This document shows positions 56,082 through 64,000 of a stretch of DNA of 64,000 bases, piece after piece. Source of the DNA: Tyzzerella sp. An114. GTDB taxonomy: Bacteria; Bacillota; Clostridia; Lachnospirales; Anaerotignaceae. Under the pieces are notes generated by a model. It was not told the DNA's origin, did not search any database, and saw only the letters and a program-made list of their open reading frames with translations. A program made the position numbers and the translations under genes. The stretch is taken from contig NZ_NFLT01000001.1 in NCBI RefSeq assembly GCF_002161055.1, positions 310,001 to 374,000 of the forward strand, read 5' to 3'. The stretch's first letter is position 1; every line of letters begins with the position of its first letter.

Positions 56082-57734
56082 ATGAAGCTTTCAGGTTCAC
56101 AGATAATATTAAGGGTTTTAAGAGAAAAAGGAGCTGACACAATTTTCGGCTATCCGGGCGGAGCAATAATACCTTTTTTCGATGCCCTTTATGACGAAAT
56201 GGATTATTTTAAAGTATATCGTCCAGCCCACGAACAAAATGGTGTTCATGCTGCTGATGGATATGCAAGAAGCACAGGAAAAGTTGGTGTATTTGTAAGT
56301 ACATCTGGTCCTGGTGCTACAAACACTGTAACAGGTCTTGCTACTGCTTATATGGACTCTGTTCCTGTTCTTGTAATAAGTGGTCAGGTTCCTAATATGC
56401 TTATAGGAAAAGACAGTTTTCAAGAAATAGACGTTACAGGTATAACACTTTCAGTAACAAAACATAATTATATTGTAAGAAAAATTGAAGACCTTCAGCG
56501 TATAATCGAGGAGGCTTATGATGTGGCAGGTAGTGGAAGACCAGGTCCTGTTGTTGTAGATATACCTAAAGATGTTCTTCTTGCTACTTATGAATATGAT
56601 GAAAACCACAAACAAACAAAAATTAAAAAATTTGAAAATGATTTATCAAATATAGAAAAAGCTGCTGAGCTTATAAATTCAGCAAAAAAACCTGTACTCT
56701 ACTCCGGTGGTGGTATAAGAATAAGTAAGACAGATAAACTTCTTACAGAACTTGCAGAAAAAGCCTGTATTCCTGTAACAAACAGTTTTATGGGACTTGG
56801 TGCAATAGATAGAAACCACCCTCTTTCTCTTGGATTTTTAGGAATGCACGGTTCAAGAGAAACAAACATGGCTGTAACAGAGTGTGACCTTTTAATAGCA
56901 ATAGGAGCACGTTTCAGCGATAGAGTTATAGGAAATCCAAACAGATTTGCACCTAATGCAAAAATAATACACATTGATGTTGACGTTACAGAGCTTGACA
57001 AAAATATTTCAAACTGTATACCTATAATGGGAGATTTTGAGACAATATTAAAAGAGCTTATTGCAAATGTAAATAAGACAGAAAGACCAGAATGGTTAAA
57101 ACAGATTGAAGACTGGAAAGTTCCAAAGGGAGACAACACAACATTTGCACCAGACAACATCATAGAGACAATAAATAGTTTCTATGATGATAATACAATA
57201 CTTGTAACAGATGTAGGACAGCACCAAATGTGGGCTGGTCAATATTGGAAAATCAAACACTCTAATGAGTTTATAACATCTGGCGGTCTTGGAACAATGG
57301 GATTTGGTCTTGGTGCTTCAATAGGAGCACAGCTTGGAAATCCTGACAAGAAAACTGTTCTTATAACAGGTGACGGCTGTTTTAGAATGTCATGTCAAGA
57401 ACTTGTGACACTTTCAGCTTATAATGTACCTGTTAGAGTTGTAATGTTTGATAATAGAGCTTTGGGAATGGTTCGTCAATGGCAGAGACTTTTCAATGAC
57501 AAGAGATATTCTCAAACTGATATAGGAGACAATGTTGATTATAAAGCTCTTGCAGAAGCTTATGAAATAAAATCATATCGTATAGACAATCTTTCAGACC
57601 TCAAAAAGGCTCTTGATGAGTCAAAAGATATAGATGGCCCTGTATATTTTGATTGTGTAATAGATAAAGATTGTAGTGTATTCCCTATGGTTCCTCCGGG
57701 AAGACCTATTGATGAGCTTTTATTAAACGACTAA
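56082..57734 (+). CDS. ilvB: acetolactate synthase large subunit
   Basis: 550 residues, a ThDP enzyme condensing pyruvate (or with 2-oxobutyrate) in branched-chain amino acid synthesis. It has GYPGGAIIPFFDAL, the ThDP-activating Glu51 in AHEQNG, SGPGATNTVTGLATAY, QVPNMLIGKDSFQE, and the ThDP-binding GDGCFRMSCQEL...FDNRALGMVRQWQ. The context (isoleucine T-box plus ACT subunit) supports biosynthetic ALS rather than catabolic AlsS. Confidence 0.94.
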   Translation: MKLSGSQIILRVLREKGADTIFGYPGGAIIPFFDALYDEMDYFKVYRPAHEQNGVHAADGYARSTGKVGVFVSTSGPGATNTVTGLATAYMDSVPVLVISGQVPNMLIGKDSFQEIDVTGITLSVTKHNYIVRKIEDLQRIIEEAYDVAGSGRPGPVVVDIPKDVLLATYEYDENHKQTKIKKFENDLSNIEKAAELINSAKKPVLYSGGGIRISKTDKLLTELAEKACIPVTNSFMGLGAIDRNHPLSLGFLGMHGSRETNMAVTECDLLIAIGARFSDRVIGNPNRFAPNAKIIHIDVDVTELDKNISNCIPIMGDFETILKELIANVNKTERPEWLKQIEDWKVPKGDNTTFAPDNIIETINSFYDDNTILVTDVGQHQMWAGQYWKIKHSNEFITSGGLGTMGFGLGASIGAQLGNPDKKTVLITGDGCFRMSCQELVTLSAYNVPVRVVMFDNRALGMVRQWQRLFNDKRYSQTDIGDNVDYKALAEAYEIKSYRIDNLSDLKKALDESKDIDGPVYFDCVIDKDCSVFPMVPPGRPIDELLLND

Positions 57735-57778
57735 TATATTAATATTGCCACCAAAATTTATATCATATATTTTCCACA

Positions 57779-57816
57779 AAAAAAGAAGTGAGTAAAATTT
57801 ACTCACTTCTTTTTTG
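57779..57816. terminator. bidirectional terminator between ilvB and gpsA
   Basis: The nearly perfect 17-bp stem AAAAAAGAAGTGAGTAA/TTACTCACTTCTTTTTT has flanking A- and T-runs, and serves ilvB (plus) and gpsA (minus). Confidence 0.9.
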
Positions 57817-57818
57817 TA

Positions 57819-58817
57819 TTAAAAATTAATTTCTGATGTCTTTTCTCTCATCATAAGGTCAAGAACTGCTGTCTTTGTGTCTTTACCCTCAAAAAGAACT
57901 TCATTTATAGCTTTTGTTATAGGCATATCAACATCATATTTTTTTGATATGGCATAGGCTGCCTTTGCTGTATTTACACCTTCAACAACCATTTTAATTT
58001 CTTTTAAAGTTTCATCAAGGCTCTTTCCCTGTCCAAGAAGTATTCCTGCTCGTCTATTTCTTGAATGCATACTTGTGCAAGTTACAATAAGGTCACCTAT
58101 TCCAGAAAGCCCTGCAAAAGTTTCAATTCTTCCACCAAGAGTAATTCCAAGTCGTCCAATCTCTGCTATACCTCTTGTCATAAGAGCTGCCTTTGTATTG
58201 TCTCCAAAACCGAGACCGTCACACATACCAGCTGCAAGAGCTATAAGATTTTTTAAAGCTGCACCAAGCTCCACTCCCACCTCATCATCATTTGTATAAA
58301 CTCTGAAAGAAGGGTTCATAAATTCATGCTGAACTTCCTCTGCCGCTTCCATATTTTCAGAAGCAACAACAACAGCAGTAGGAATTTCCCTTCCAACTTC
58401 CTCGGCATGGCTTGGACCTGAAAGAGTACAAACTTCACAATTAGGTATACACTCTTTTATAACCTTTGAAAGCCTCATAAGACTTCCTTCCTCAATGCCT
58501 TTTGCAACATTAACTATAATTTGACCATCTTTTACAAAAGGTGCCATTTTTTCTGCTGTACTTCTTACGGCTCTTGAAGGCACAGCAGATATTATAATAT
58601 CTGAATTTTTAACAGCAAACTCTAAGTCATCTGTAATTGTAACATTTTCACTTATAGTAACTCCCGGAAGATATTCACTGTTTTCTCTTTCTTCTTTCAT
58701 TTTTTGGACACTTTCTTGTCTTCTAGCCCATATAATAACATCATGTCCATTTTTATCAAGCATTACGGCAAGGGCAGTTCCCCAGCTACCCGCACCGATA
58801 ACAGATATTTTCTTCAT
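57819..58817 (-). CDS. gpsA: glycerol-3-phosphate dehydrogenase [NAD(P)+] GpsA
   Basis: 332 residues. It makes sn-glycerol-3-P from DHAP for phospholipids. Rossmann GAGSWGTALAVML at the N-terminus, NVAKGIEEG, LSGPSHAEEVGREIPTA, and the catalytic Lys in GAALKNLIALAAG, then GDLIVTC and GRNRRAG-like segments. ATG 58817 follows GTGAGG by about 7 nt; a longer frame upstream would overlap plsY. Last gene of the operon, 13 bases after plsY, whose product uses its product. Confidence 0.94.
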   Translation of the reverse strand: MKKISVIGAGSWGTALAVMLDKNGHDVIIWARRQESVQKMKEERENSEYLPGVTISENVTITDDLEFAVKNSDIIISAVPSRAVRSTAEKMAPFVKDGQIIVNVAKGIEEGSLMRLSKVIKECIPNCEVCTLSGPSHAEEVGREIPTAVVVASENMEAAEEVQHEFMNPSFRVYTNDDEVGVELGAALKNLIALAAGMCDGLGFGDNTKAALMTRGIAEIGRLGITLGGRIETFAGLSGIGDLIVTCTSMHSRNRRAGILLGQGKSLDETLKEIKMVVEGVNTAKAAYAISKKYDVDMPITKAINEVLFEGKDTKTAVLDLMMREKTSEINF

Positions 58818-58830
58818 AAAAAACACCTCA

Positions 58831-59460
58831 CTATTTTTGTTCAACAGCCTGTTGTTGTTTTTTTGCCCCAAGTTTATTTTCATTTCCTGCAATAAGTCGT
58901 TTTATATTTTCTTTATGTCTATATAATGCAAGTATTGCAAGTATTGTACATATAATAATATGTTCTGTATCAAATTTAAGTATGTAAAGGCTTATTGGAA
59001 TAGCAACAGAAAAAGCCATTGAGCCTACTGAAACATATTTTGTAAAAAGCCCTATTATACCTATGGAAAAAGAAATAAGAGTAACTCTATAATCTAAAGT
59101 TGAAAGGCATAACATCATACCTATCATTACAGCTATACCCTTCCCACCTTTAAATTTGAGATAGAAAGGAAAGTTGTGTCCCAAAACAGCTCCAACACAA
59201 CCGTACATTCCCGCAATTACCCCTATTTCATCGCCAAAAATCAAACGACATATAACATAACTTATTACAGATTTCATAATATCACTTATAAAAGTTATCA
59301 AACCTGCTTTTTTGCCTAATACACGGAGGGCGTTTGTACTCCCCAAATTTCCGCTCCCGTGTTTTCTAAGGTCAACATGCATAAACTTTCCTACTATAAA
59401 AGCTGATTGTATGCACCCTATAAAATATCCTATGACAATACATATCGCTTTAAGTATCAT
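58831..59460 (-). CDS. plsY: glycerol-3-phosphate acyltransferase PlsY
   Basis: 209 residues, an integral membrane enzyme with about six helices that acylates glycerol-3-P using acyl-phosphate. Motifs are GSGNLGSTNALRVLGKK (motif 1), GHNFPFYLKFKGGKGIAVMIG (motif 2) and a C-terminal LYRHKENIKRLIAGNENK (motif 3). Its ATG overlaps the stop of der by one base (TGATG). Paired with gpsA. Confidence 0.94.
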   Translation of the reverse strand: MILKAICIVIGYFIGCIQSAFIVGKFMHVDLRKHGSGNLGSTNALRVLGKKAGLITFISDIMKSVISYVICRLIFGDEIGVIAGMYGCVGAVLGHNFPFYLKFKGGKGIAVMIGMMLCLSTLDYRVTLISFSIGIIGLFTKYVSVGSMAFSVAIPISLYILKFDTEHIIICTILAILALYRHKENIKRLIAGNENKLGAKKQQQAVEQK

Positions 59461-60782
59461 CAGTCCTTCTCCCCTTTTTCTCTAACAACAAAATGTATAG
59501 GTGTACCAACAAAACCAAAAGCTTCTCTAAGCTGGTTTTCAATGTATCGTCTGTATGAGAAATGGAGAAGCTCTCTATCATTTACAAATATAACAAATGT
59601 AGGTGGTTTTACTCCAACCTGTGTCATGTAATATATTTTTAACTGTCTACCTTTATCAGCTGGTGGCTGCTGCATAGCCATAGCCTCAATTAAAACATCA
59701 TTAAGAACTCCTGTGCTTATTCTTAAAGCATGGTTTTCATGAACAGTCTGTATAAGCTCTAACATTCTTGTAAGTCTCTGACCTGTATGAGCTGATATAA
59801 ACACTCTAGGAGCATAAGGCATATAAGCAAGTTCATTTCCTATGTCTTTTAAGTATTTATTCATTGTCTTATCATCTTTTTCAATAGCGTCCCATTTATT
59901 AACTGCAACAATGGCAGCTTTTCCTCTTTCATGGGCAATTCCTGCAATTTTTGTGTCCTGGTCTGTTATACCTTCCTGTGCATCTATAACAAGTATTGCA
60001 ACGTCACATCTCTCAACAGCTGCAACAGCTCTAATTATACTGAAACGCTCAATTTCTTCTTTAATCTTGCTCTTACGTCTCATTCCGGCGGTATCTATAA
60101 ATACATATTTCTGTCCGTCAATTTCTATTGGTGAGTCAACAGCGTCCCTTGTTGTTCCCGGAATATTACTTACAATATGTCTATCTTCTCCAAGAATTTT
60201 ATTTATAAGAGATGATTTACCAACATTAGGCTTACCTATTATAGCAACTTTTATTTCACTTTCGTCCTCTGTGTAATCTGCATCATCTGGAAAATGTTTT
60301 GTAACTTCCTCAAGAAGGTCACCAAGGCCTAAAGCCTGTCCCGCAGATATAGCTATTGGGTCACCTATTCCAAGATTATAGAATTCAAGAACTTCAAAGT
60401 TGTCCTTACGCATATTGTCAACTTTATTTACCGCAAGAACAATAGGTTTATTTGTTTTTCTAAGAATATTTGCAACCTGAATATCATCATCAATAACGCC
60501 TGTTTTTACGTCTACAACAAAAACAATAACATCAGCTGTCTCAATAGCAATTTCAGCCTGCTGTAAAATCTGTTTTAATATAATGTCCTCTGTGCCAGGC
60601 TCCATACCCCCTGTATCAATAAGTGTAAATTTTTTGTCAAGCCATTCAACATCGGCATAAATTCTGTCTCTTGTAACGCCTGGTGTATCTTGTACAATAG
60701 ATATACGCTCACCTGCAAGCCTGTTAAAAAGTGTGGACTTTCCAACATTAGGACGTCCAACAACTGCAACAATAGGTTTCAT
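59460..60782 (-). CDS. der: ribosome biogenesis GTPase Der (EngA)
   Basis: 440 residues. Two G domains: G1 [14 protein letters not shown] with DTGGMEPG and NKVDN, and G2 [14 protein letters not shown] with [13 protein letters not shown] and NKWD. A C-terminal KH-like domain carries [15 protein letters not shown] and NQLREAFGF. Essential for 50S subunit maturation. Three bases after the DUF512 gene, a common clostridial order. Confidence 0.96.
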   Translation of the reverse strand: MKPIVAVVGRPNVGKSTLFNRLAGERISIVQDTPGVTRDRIYADVEWLDKKFTLIDTGGMEPGTEDIILKQILQQAEIAIETADVIVFVVDVKTGVIDDDIQVANILRKTNKPIVLAVNKVDNMRKDNFEVLEFYNLGIGDPIAISAGQALGLGDLLEEVTKHFPDDADYTEDESEIKVAIIGKPNVGKSSLINKILGEDRHIVSNIPGTTRDAVDSPIEIDGQKYVFIDTAGMRRKSKIKEEIERFSIIRAVAAVERCDVAILVIDAQEGITDQDTKIAGIAHERGKAAIVAVNKWDAIEKDDKTMNKYLKDIGNELAYMPYAPRVFISAHTGQRLTRMLELIQTVHENHALRISTGVLNDVLIEAMAMQQPPADKGRQLKIYYMTQVGVKPPTFVIFVNDRELLHFSYRRYIENQLREAFGFVGTPIHFVVREKGEKD

Positions 60783-60785
60783 TTA

Positions 60786-62108
60786 TTAATCCTCCGTATT
60801 TAATATAGTCTTTATAAATCTGTCTCCCGAATTTGTGGAAATCTTTATTTTAATATTAAGTTCTTTTTCTATATCCTCAATTTCCACATCATCAAGAAGT
60901 GTATGTGTACTGTTTCTCAAAAGGGACTCAGGTAAAAGAAGATATTCTCCCAAATCTTTTCCCTTAAGCTGGCTTATAATATCCTGTCCTGTCAAAAGAC
61001 CACATACAGTTATCATTTCACCAAAGAAATTGTTTTTTATACAGTAAACATTTATATTTAAAGAAGGGAATTTTTCCATAATTATGTCTGACAATTTTTT
61101 AATAAGGTCATAGGCTGCAACACCTGTGGCTATGGAAACACTTCTTTTGCTTTCAATATTATATTCTGTTTTTTCAATTTCGTCATTAAATTCTTTTTCA
61201 AAAAGTGACAACATTCCAACTCCGTTTTCATACTGAGCAAAATCCTCAAATATTTCAGCATCAGGAAGCTGTCTTTCTGCTTTCAAATAAAACTCATCGG
61301 CACAGTATACAAATCTTGTGCCATGGTCTTTCAAAAATTTATTCTGCCATTTTTCAACTTGATTTATAACTTTTTCTGCATCTTCCTTTGAGAAAGGTGC
61401 CATAGGATAAAGACCTTCTCTATATTTTGTAAGACCTATTGGAACAATACTCATACTATGAGCATTAGGCATAAACTTAGCACAGTCTGAAATAGTTTTA
61501 TCAAGTATATCTCCATCATTTATTCCATTACAGAGTACAACCTGTAAATTCATTTCTATGCCTGCATCTTTAAGACGTTTCATAATATCAATAACTTTAT
61601 CAGCATTTTTATTTTTAAGCATAGTTTTTCTAAGCTCTAAATCTGTTGTATGAACAGAAACATTTATAGGTGATAAATGATAGAATATAATATGGTTTAT
61701 ATCCTTCTCACTCATATTTGTAAGTGTAACATAGTTACCCTGTAAAAATGATAGTCTTGAGTCATCATCTTTAAAGTATAATGTTTTTCTCATACCCTTT
61801 GGAAGCTGGTCAATGAAACAGAATATACATTTATTTCTGCAACTTCTAGCCTCATCCATAAGACCACTTTCAAATATAACTCCAATATCTTCATCAAAAT
61901 CTTTTTCAATCTCTGCCACATACTCCTCACCTTCAGGAGTTCTGAATGTCATTTCAAGGTACTCATCATTAATCTGATAGCGATAGTCAAATATATCTGT
62001 AATCTCCTCGTCATTTATGGCAACAAGGACATCTCCTGGACATATTCCAACTTCCTCAGCAATACTTCCCTTTTCAACTTTTATTACAACATTTTCATTC
62101 TTTTTCAT
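60786..62108 (-). CDS. DUF512 protein: PDZ plus radical-SAM-like domain
   Basis: 440 residues. A PDZ-like N-terminus (GSIAEEVGICPGDVLVAINDEEI) precedes a radical-SAM-type Cys motif CRNKCIFCF (Cys90, 94, 97) with FIDQLPKGMRKTLYFKDDDSR, a SAM-barrel (VLCNGINDG, IVPIGLTKYR) and a C-terminal DUF512 domain (VATGVAAYDL, VCGLLTGQD, LRN-STHTLLDDV). Very conserved in clostridia next to der, activity unknown. Cytoplasmic. Confidence 0.9.
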   Translation of the reverse strand: MKKNENVVIKVEKGSIAEEVGICPGDVLVAINDEEITDIFDYRYQINDEYLEMTFRTPEGEEYVAEIEKDFDEDIGVIFESGLMDEARSCRNKCIFCFIDQLPKGMRKTLYFKDDDSRLSFLQGNYVTLTNMSEKDINHIIFYHLSPINVSVHTTDLELRKTMLKNKNADKVIDIMKRLKDAGIEMNLQVVLCNGINDGDILDKTISDCAKFMPNAHSMSIVPIGLTKYREGLYPMAPFSKEDAEKVINQVEKWQNKFLKDHGTRFVYCADEFYLKAERQLPDAEIFEDFAQYENGVGMLSLFEKEFNDEIEKTEYNIESKRSVSIATGVAAYDLIKKLSDIIMEKFPSLNINVYCIKNNFFGEMITVCGLLTGQDIISQLKGKDLGEYLLLPESLLRNSTHTLLDDVEIEDIEKELNIKIKISTNSGDRFIKTILNTED

Positions 62109-62139
62109 AAAAAATACCTGCCAATACTTTTATATAAGT

Positions 62140-62949
62140 TTATATAAGTTCCATAACAGCAACCATACTTCCCCTAGCATTTCCCATTACTCTATGGGAA
62201 TAAAAAAGCTCTGGGTTACACATAGTACATAAATCAGTAATTTCAATGTTTTCTTTTAATATACCGGCTTTCTCCATCAAAAATGCATTTACACCCCAAA
62301 GGTCAATTTTAAATTTTCCTTCTTCTGTATCTTTCTCTATAAATCTTTTTGCATTTTCTATTTTATCCATAAATTCAGAAACAACAGGCATATCAACTTG
62401 AAAACAACATTTTCCAATGGAAGGTCCTATTGCAGCCACAATATTTTCAGGTTTTGTTCCAAAGTTTTCAGTCATTTTCTTTACAGTCTCAAGGGCTATT
62501 CCATTAACAGTTCCTCTCCAACCGGCATGGGCTAAAGCTATAACTTTATTTTCAGTATCAACAAAGAAAAGAGGCACACAGTCTGCCGAAAATGTTGTAA
62601 TAGCTATACCCTTTTCATTTGTTATAAGTCCATCGGTATTTTCAAGGTCATTTTCCACTGTAACACCTTTTCCAATGTCATCTTTAGTCACTATATGAAC
62701 ATTTGTAGTATGGGTTTGACGGCTCATAACTATGTTTTTATAATTAATTCCCGTCTCTTTTTCCATAATCTCAAAATTTTTAATGACATTTTCACTTTTG
62801 TCGCCTCTTGTAAAACTAAGGTTCATTGAACAAAATTCCCCTTCACTTACACCGCCACATCTTGTTGAAAAAAAATGTCTTACAATACCTGTTTTATTTA
62901 TATTATCAAACTGTATATATTTTAAATCTCCATTTTCAATGATTTTCAA
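62140..62949 (-). CDS. pgeF: PgeF/YfiH laccase-domain purine nucleosidase-type protein
   Basis: 269 residues. The family was named multicopper polyphenol oxidase, but members act in peptidoglycan editing or as purine nucleoside phosphorylase/deaminase. Metal residues are visible in RQTHTTNVHIV, FSADCVPLFFVD, AHAGWRGTVNGI and GPSIGKCCFQVD. No signal peptide. It lies between yraN and the DUF512 gene in the housekeeping operon. Confidence 0.9.
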   Translation of the reverse strand: MKIIENGDLKYIQFDNINKTGIVRHFFSTRCGGVSEGEFCSMNLSFTRGDKSENVIKNFEIMEKETGINYKNIVMSRQTHTTNVHIVTKDDIGKGVTVENDLENTDGLITNEKGIAITTFSADCVPLFFVDTENKVIALAHAGWRGTVNGIALETVKKMTENFGTKPENIVAAIGPSIGKCCFQVDMPVVSEFMDKIENAKRFIEKDTEEGKFKIDLWGVNAFLMEKAGILKENIEITDLCTMCNPELFYSHRVMGNARGSMVAVMELI

Positions 62950-62966
62950 AAAACATCACCGTCCTA

Positions 62967-63320
62967 TTAAAAGAAAGCATTTTCTATATAATTAAAGTAT
63001 ACATTTTTATCCAAAATCATAACCTCTGCAACATCAAATCTAAAATTTGTGTCATAAAACTGATTTTCAGATATATATAACATAGCTGTATCTTTAATAT
63101 GTTTTTGCTTTCTAATATCAACAGCCTCTCTAGGAAGTCCCATAACAGGATTTATGCGGGTTTTAACCTCAACAAAGGCTATTGTATCATCTTTTTTTGC
63201 TATTATATCAATTTCACCACATTTTTTTCTGAAATTCCTCTTAAGAATTTCATAACCCTTTTTTAAAAGTTGTCTTTCTGTTACATCTTCACCAAAAGAG
63301 CCTATATTATTATTTTCCAT
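62967..63320 (-). CDS. yraN: UPF0102 protein YraN
   Basis: 117 residues of the endonuclease-like YraN family (Holliday-junction resolvase fold). The hallmark GEDVTERQLLKKGYEIL is followed by NFRKKCGEIDIIAK and FVEVKTRI, with the PD-(D/E)xK-type residues. Function unknown despite its spread. It is 9 bases after rnhB, the usual arrangement. Confidence 0.92.
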   Translation of the reverse strand: MENNNIGSFGEDVTERQLLKKGYEILKRNFRKKCGEIDIIAKKDDTIAFVEVKTRINPVMGLPREAVDIRKQKHIKDTAMLYISENQFYDTNFRFDVAEVMILDKNVYFNYIENAFF

Positions 63321-63329
63321 ACTATAATA

Positions 63330-64000
63330 TTATACCTTTATGAGATTTTTAAGAAAACTTTTTCTATGTATAGGGCATATTCCATATTTTTTAATAGCCT
63401 CTATATGTTCCGCAGAACCATAGCCCTTATTTTTTTCAAAATGATATTCTGGATATAATTTTGAATACTCCTCCATCATTCTATCTCTTGTAACTTTAGC
63501 AATTATGCTAGCAGCACCAATCGAAAGACTTTTAGCATCACCTTTTATAATACCTTTCTGTTTAAATTCTATATTAGGTATAGTGACAGCATCAGCAAGA
63601 ACAAAGTCCGGCTTTACAGATAAACTTTCAAGAGAATTTTTCATAGCTTTATATGTAGCCTGTAAAATATTTATATCATCAATCTCTTTAGCTGTTATAA
63701 CTCCAAAAGAATAAGCAACAGCCTCTTTTATTATTATATCATAAAGCTCATTTCTTTTTTTCTCAGAAAGTTTTTTTGAGTCATTTATACCCATAATACG
63801 GCAATCTTTAGGAAGTATAACAGAAGCAGTGACAACAGGACCTGCCAAAGGTCCACGCCCCACCTCGTCAACTCCTGCAATAAACTCAAATCCTTCATTG
63901 TAAAGCTCTTTTTCATATACAAGAAGATTTTCTATTCTTTCTTTTTCAACTTCAAGGGCTTTAATTTTCTTTTTATAGCTTTCTATTATATTTATAACGC
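63330..64000 (-). CDS. rnhB: ribonuclease HII, 5' end beyond window edge
   Basis: The frame continues to the right edge without a start, so the N-terminus is missing; about 223 residues are visible. RNase HII removes RNA from RNA-DNA hybrids and misincorporated ribonucleotides. Motifs are FIAGVDEVGRGPLAGPVV (metal Asp and Glu), DSKKLSEKKR and GDAKSLSIGAASIIAKVTRDR. A helical, basic and acidic N-terminal extension (about 40 residues, with KALEVEKERIENLLVYEKE) precedes the core, as in Bacillus RnhB. First visible gene of the operon that runs to gpsA. Confidence 0.95.
   Translation of the reverse strand, partial: VINIIESYKKKIKALEVEKERIENLLVYEKELYNEGFEFIAGVDEVGRGPLAGPVVTASVILPKDCRIMGINDSKKLSEKKRNELYDIIIKEAVAYSFGVITAKEIDDINILQATYKAMKNSLESLSVKPDFVLADAVTIPNIEFKQKGIIKGDAKSLSIGAASIIAKVTRDRMMEEYSKLYPEYHFEKNKGYGSAEHIEAIKKYGICPIHRKSFLKNLIKV

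Overview
The window looks like a chromosomal segment of a spore-forming, low-GC, anaerobic Clostridia species, most likely a gut-type Lachnospirales relative (lineage is inference). The basis is AT-rich DNA with strong AGGAGG-type ribosome binding sites, a spoIIGA-sigE sporulation pair next to ftsZ, [FeFe]-hydrogenase maturases, a T-box leader, several PTS and LacI-controlled sugar loci, and dense operons. I saw no rRNA, tRNA, CRISPR array, insertion sequence or prophage.

Region by region. 1-7055 (minus strand) holds the end of the division/cell-wall cluster running murA, divIB, a DUF881 gene, sbp, ftsZ, followed by spoIIGA, sigE and a small unknown gene; a partial unknown gene runs off the left edge. 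ftsA and sigG are absent from their usual neighbouring places. 7178-16234 is a lone DUF4230 membrane-protein gene and then an alpha-glucoside/maltose locus: malQ, an endo/exonuclease/phosphatase-fold gene and a IIA-IIC-IIB PTS permease, divergent from a LacI-type regulator across an operator-rich spacer, plus a secreted GH63 glucosidase. 16485-20243 is an amino-sugar operon (nanE, rpiR-type regulator, nagB, nagA) that funnels ManNAc-6-P to fructose-6-P.

20288-29652 (minus) is an eight-gene Ter stress operon: rhomboid protease, YceG-like protein, TelA, TerD, TerD, AIM24-like, divergent TerD, and a Ca2+-type P-ATPase. A MATE transporter precedes it. 31464-35666 is a sucrose locus (LacI regulator, stand-alone PTS IIA, sucrose-6-phosphate hydrolase, fructokinase) with two cre-like operators. 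35769-39815 encodes the HydF, HydG and HydE maturases behind a TM1266-type small protein; its roughly 180-nt leader contains a possible 26-codon peptide and mutually exclusive antiterminator/terminator stems, the least expected regulatory structure in the window.

40085-47506 holds acylphosphatase and a nucleoside salvage operon (M20 amidohydrolase, Bmp lipoprotein, two-domain ABC ATPase, two permeases, adenosine deaminase). 47697-53021 has a secreted stalk-domain protein, a small membrane protein paired with a PqqD-like protein, and an OPT peptide transporter paired with dipeptidase PepD. 53215-57734 has an RNA uracil methyltransferase, an S1-domain protein, and an Ile-type T-box controlling a short acetolactate synthase regulatory subunit and ilvB. 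57819-64000 (minus) is a housekeeping operon: rnhB (cut by the right edge), yraN, pgeF, a DUF512 radical-SAM/PDZ gene, der, plsY, gpsA.

Start codons were chosen by Shine-Dalgarno spacing. Several genes, notably sigE, ftsZ, sbp, divIB, murA and the DUF881 gene, appear to start at TTG or GTG.
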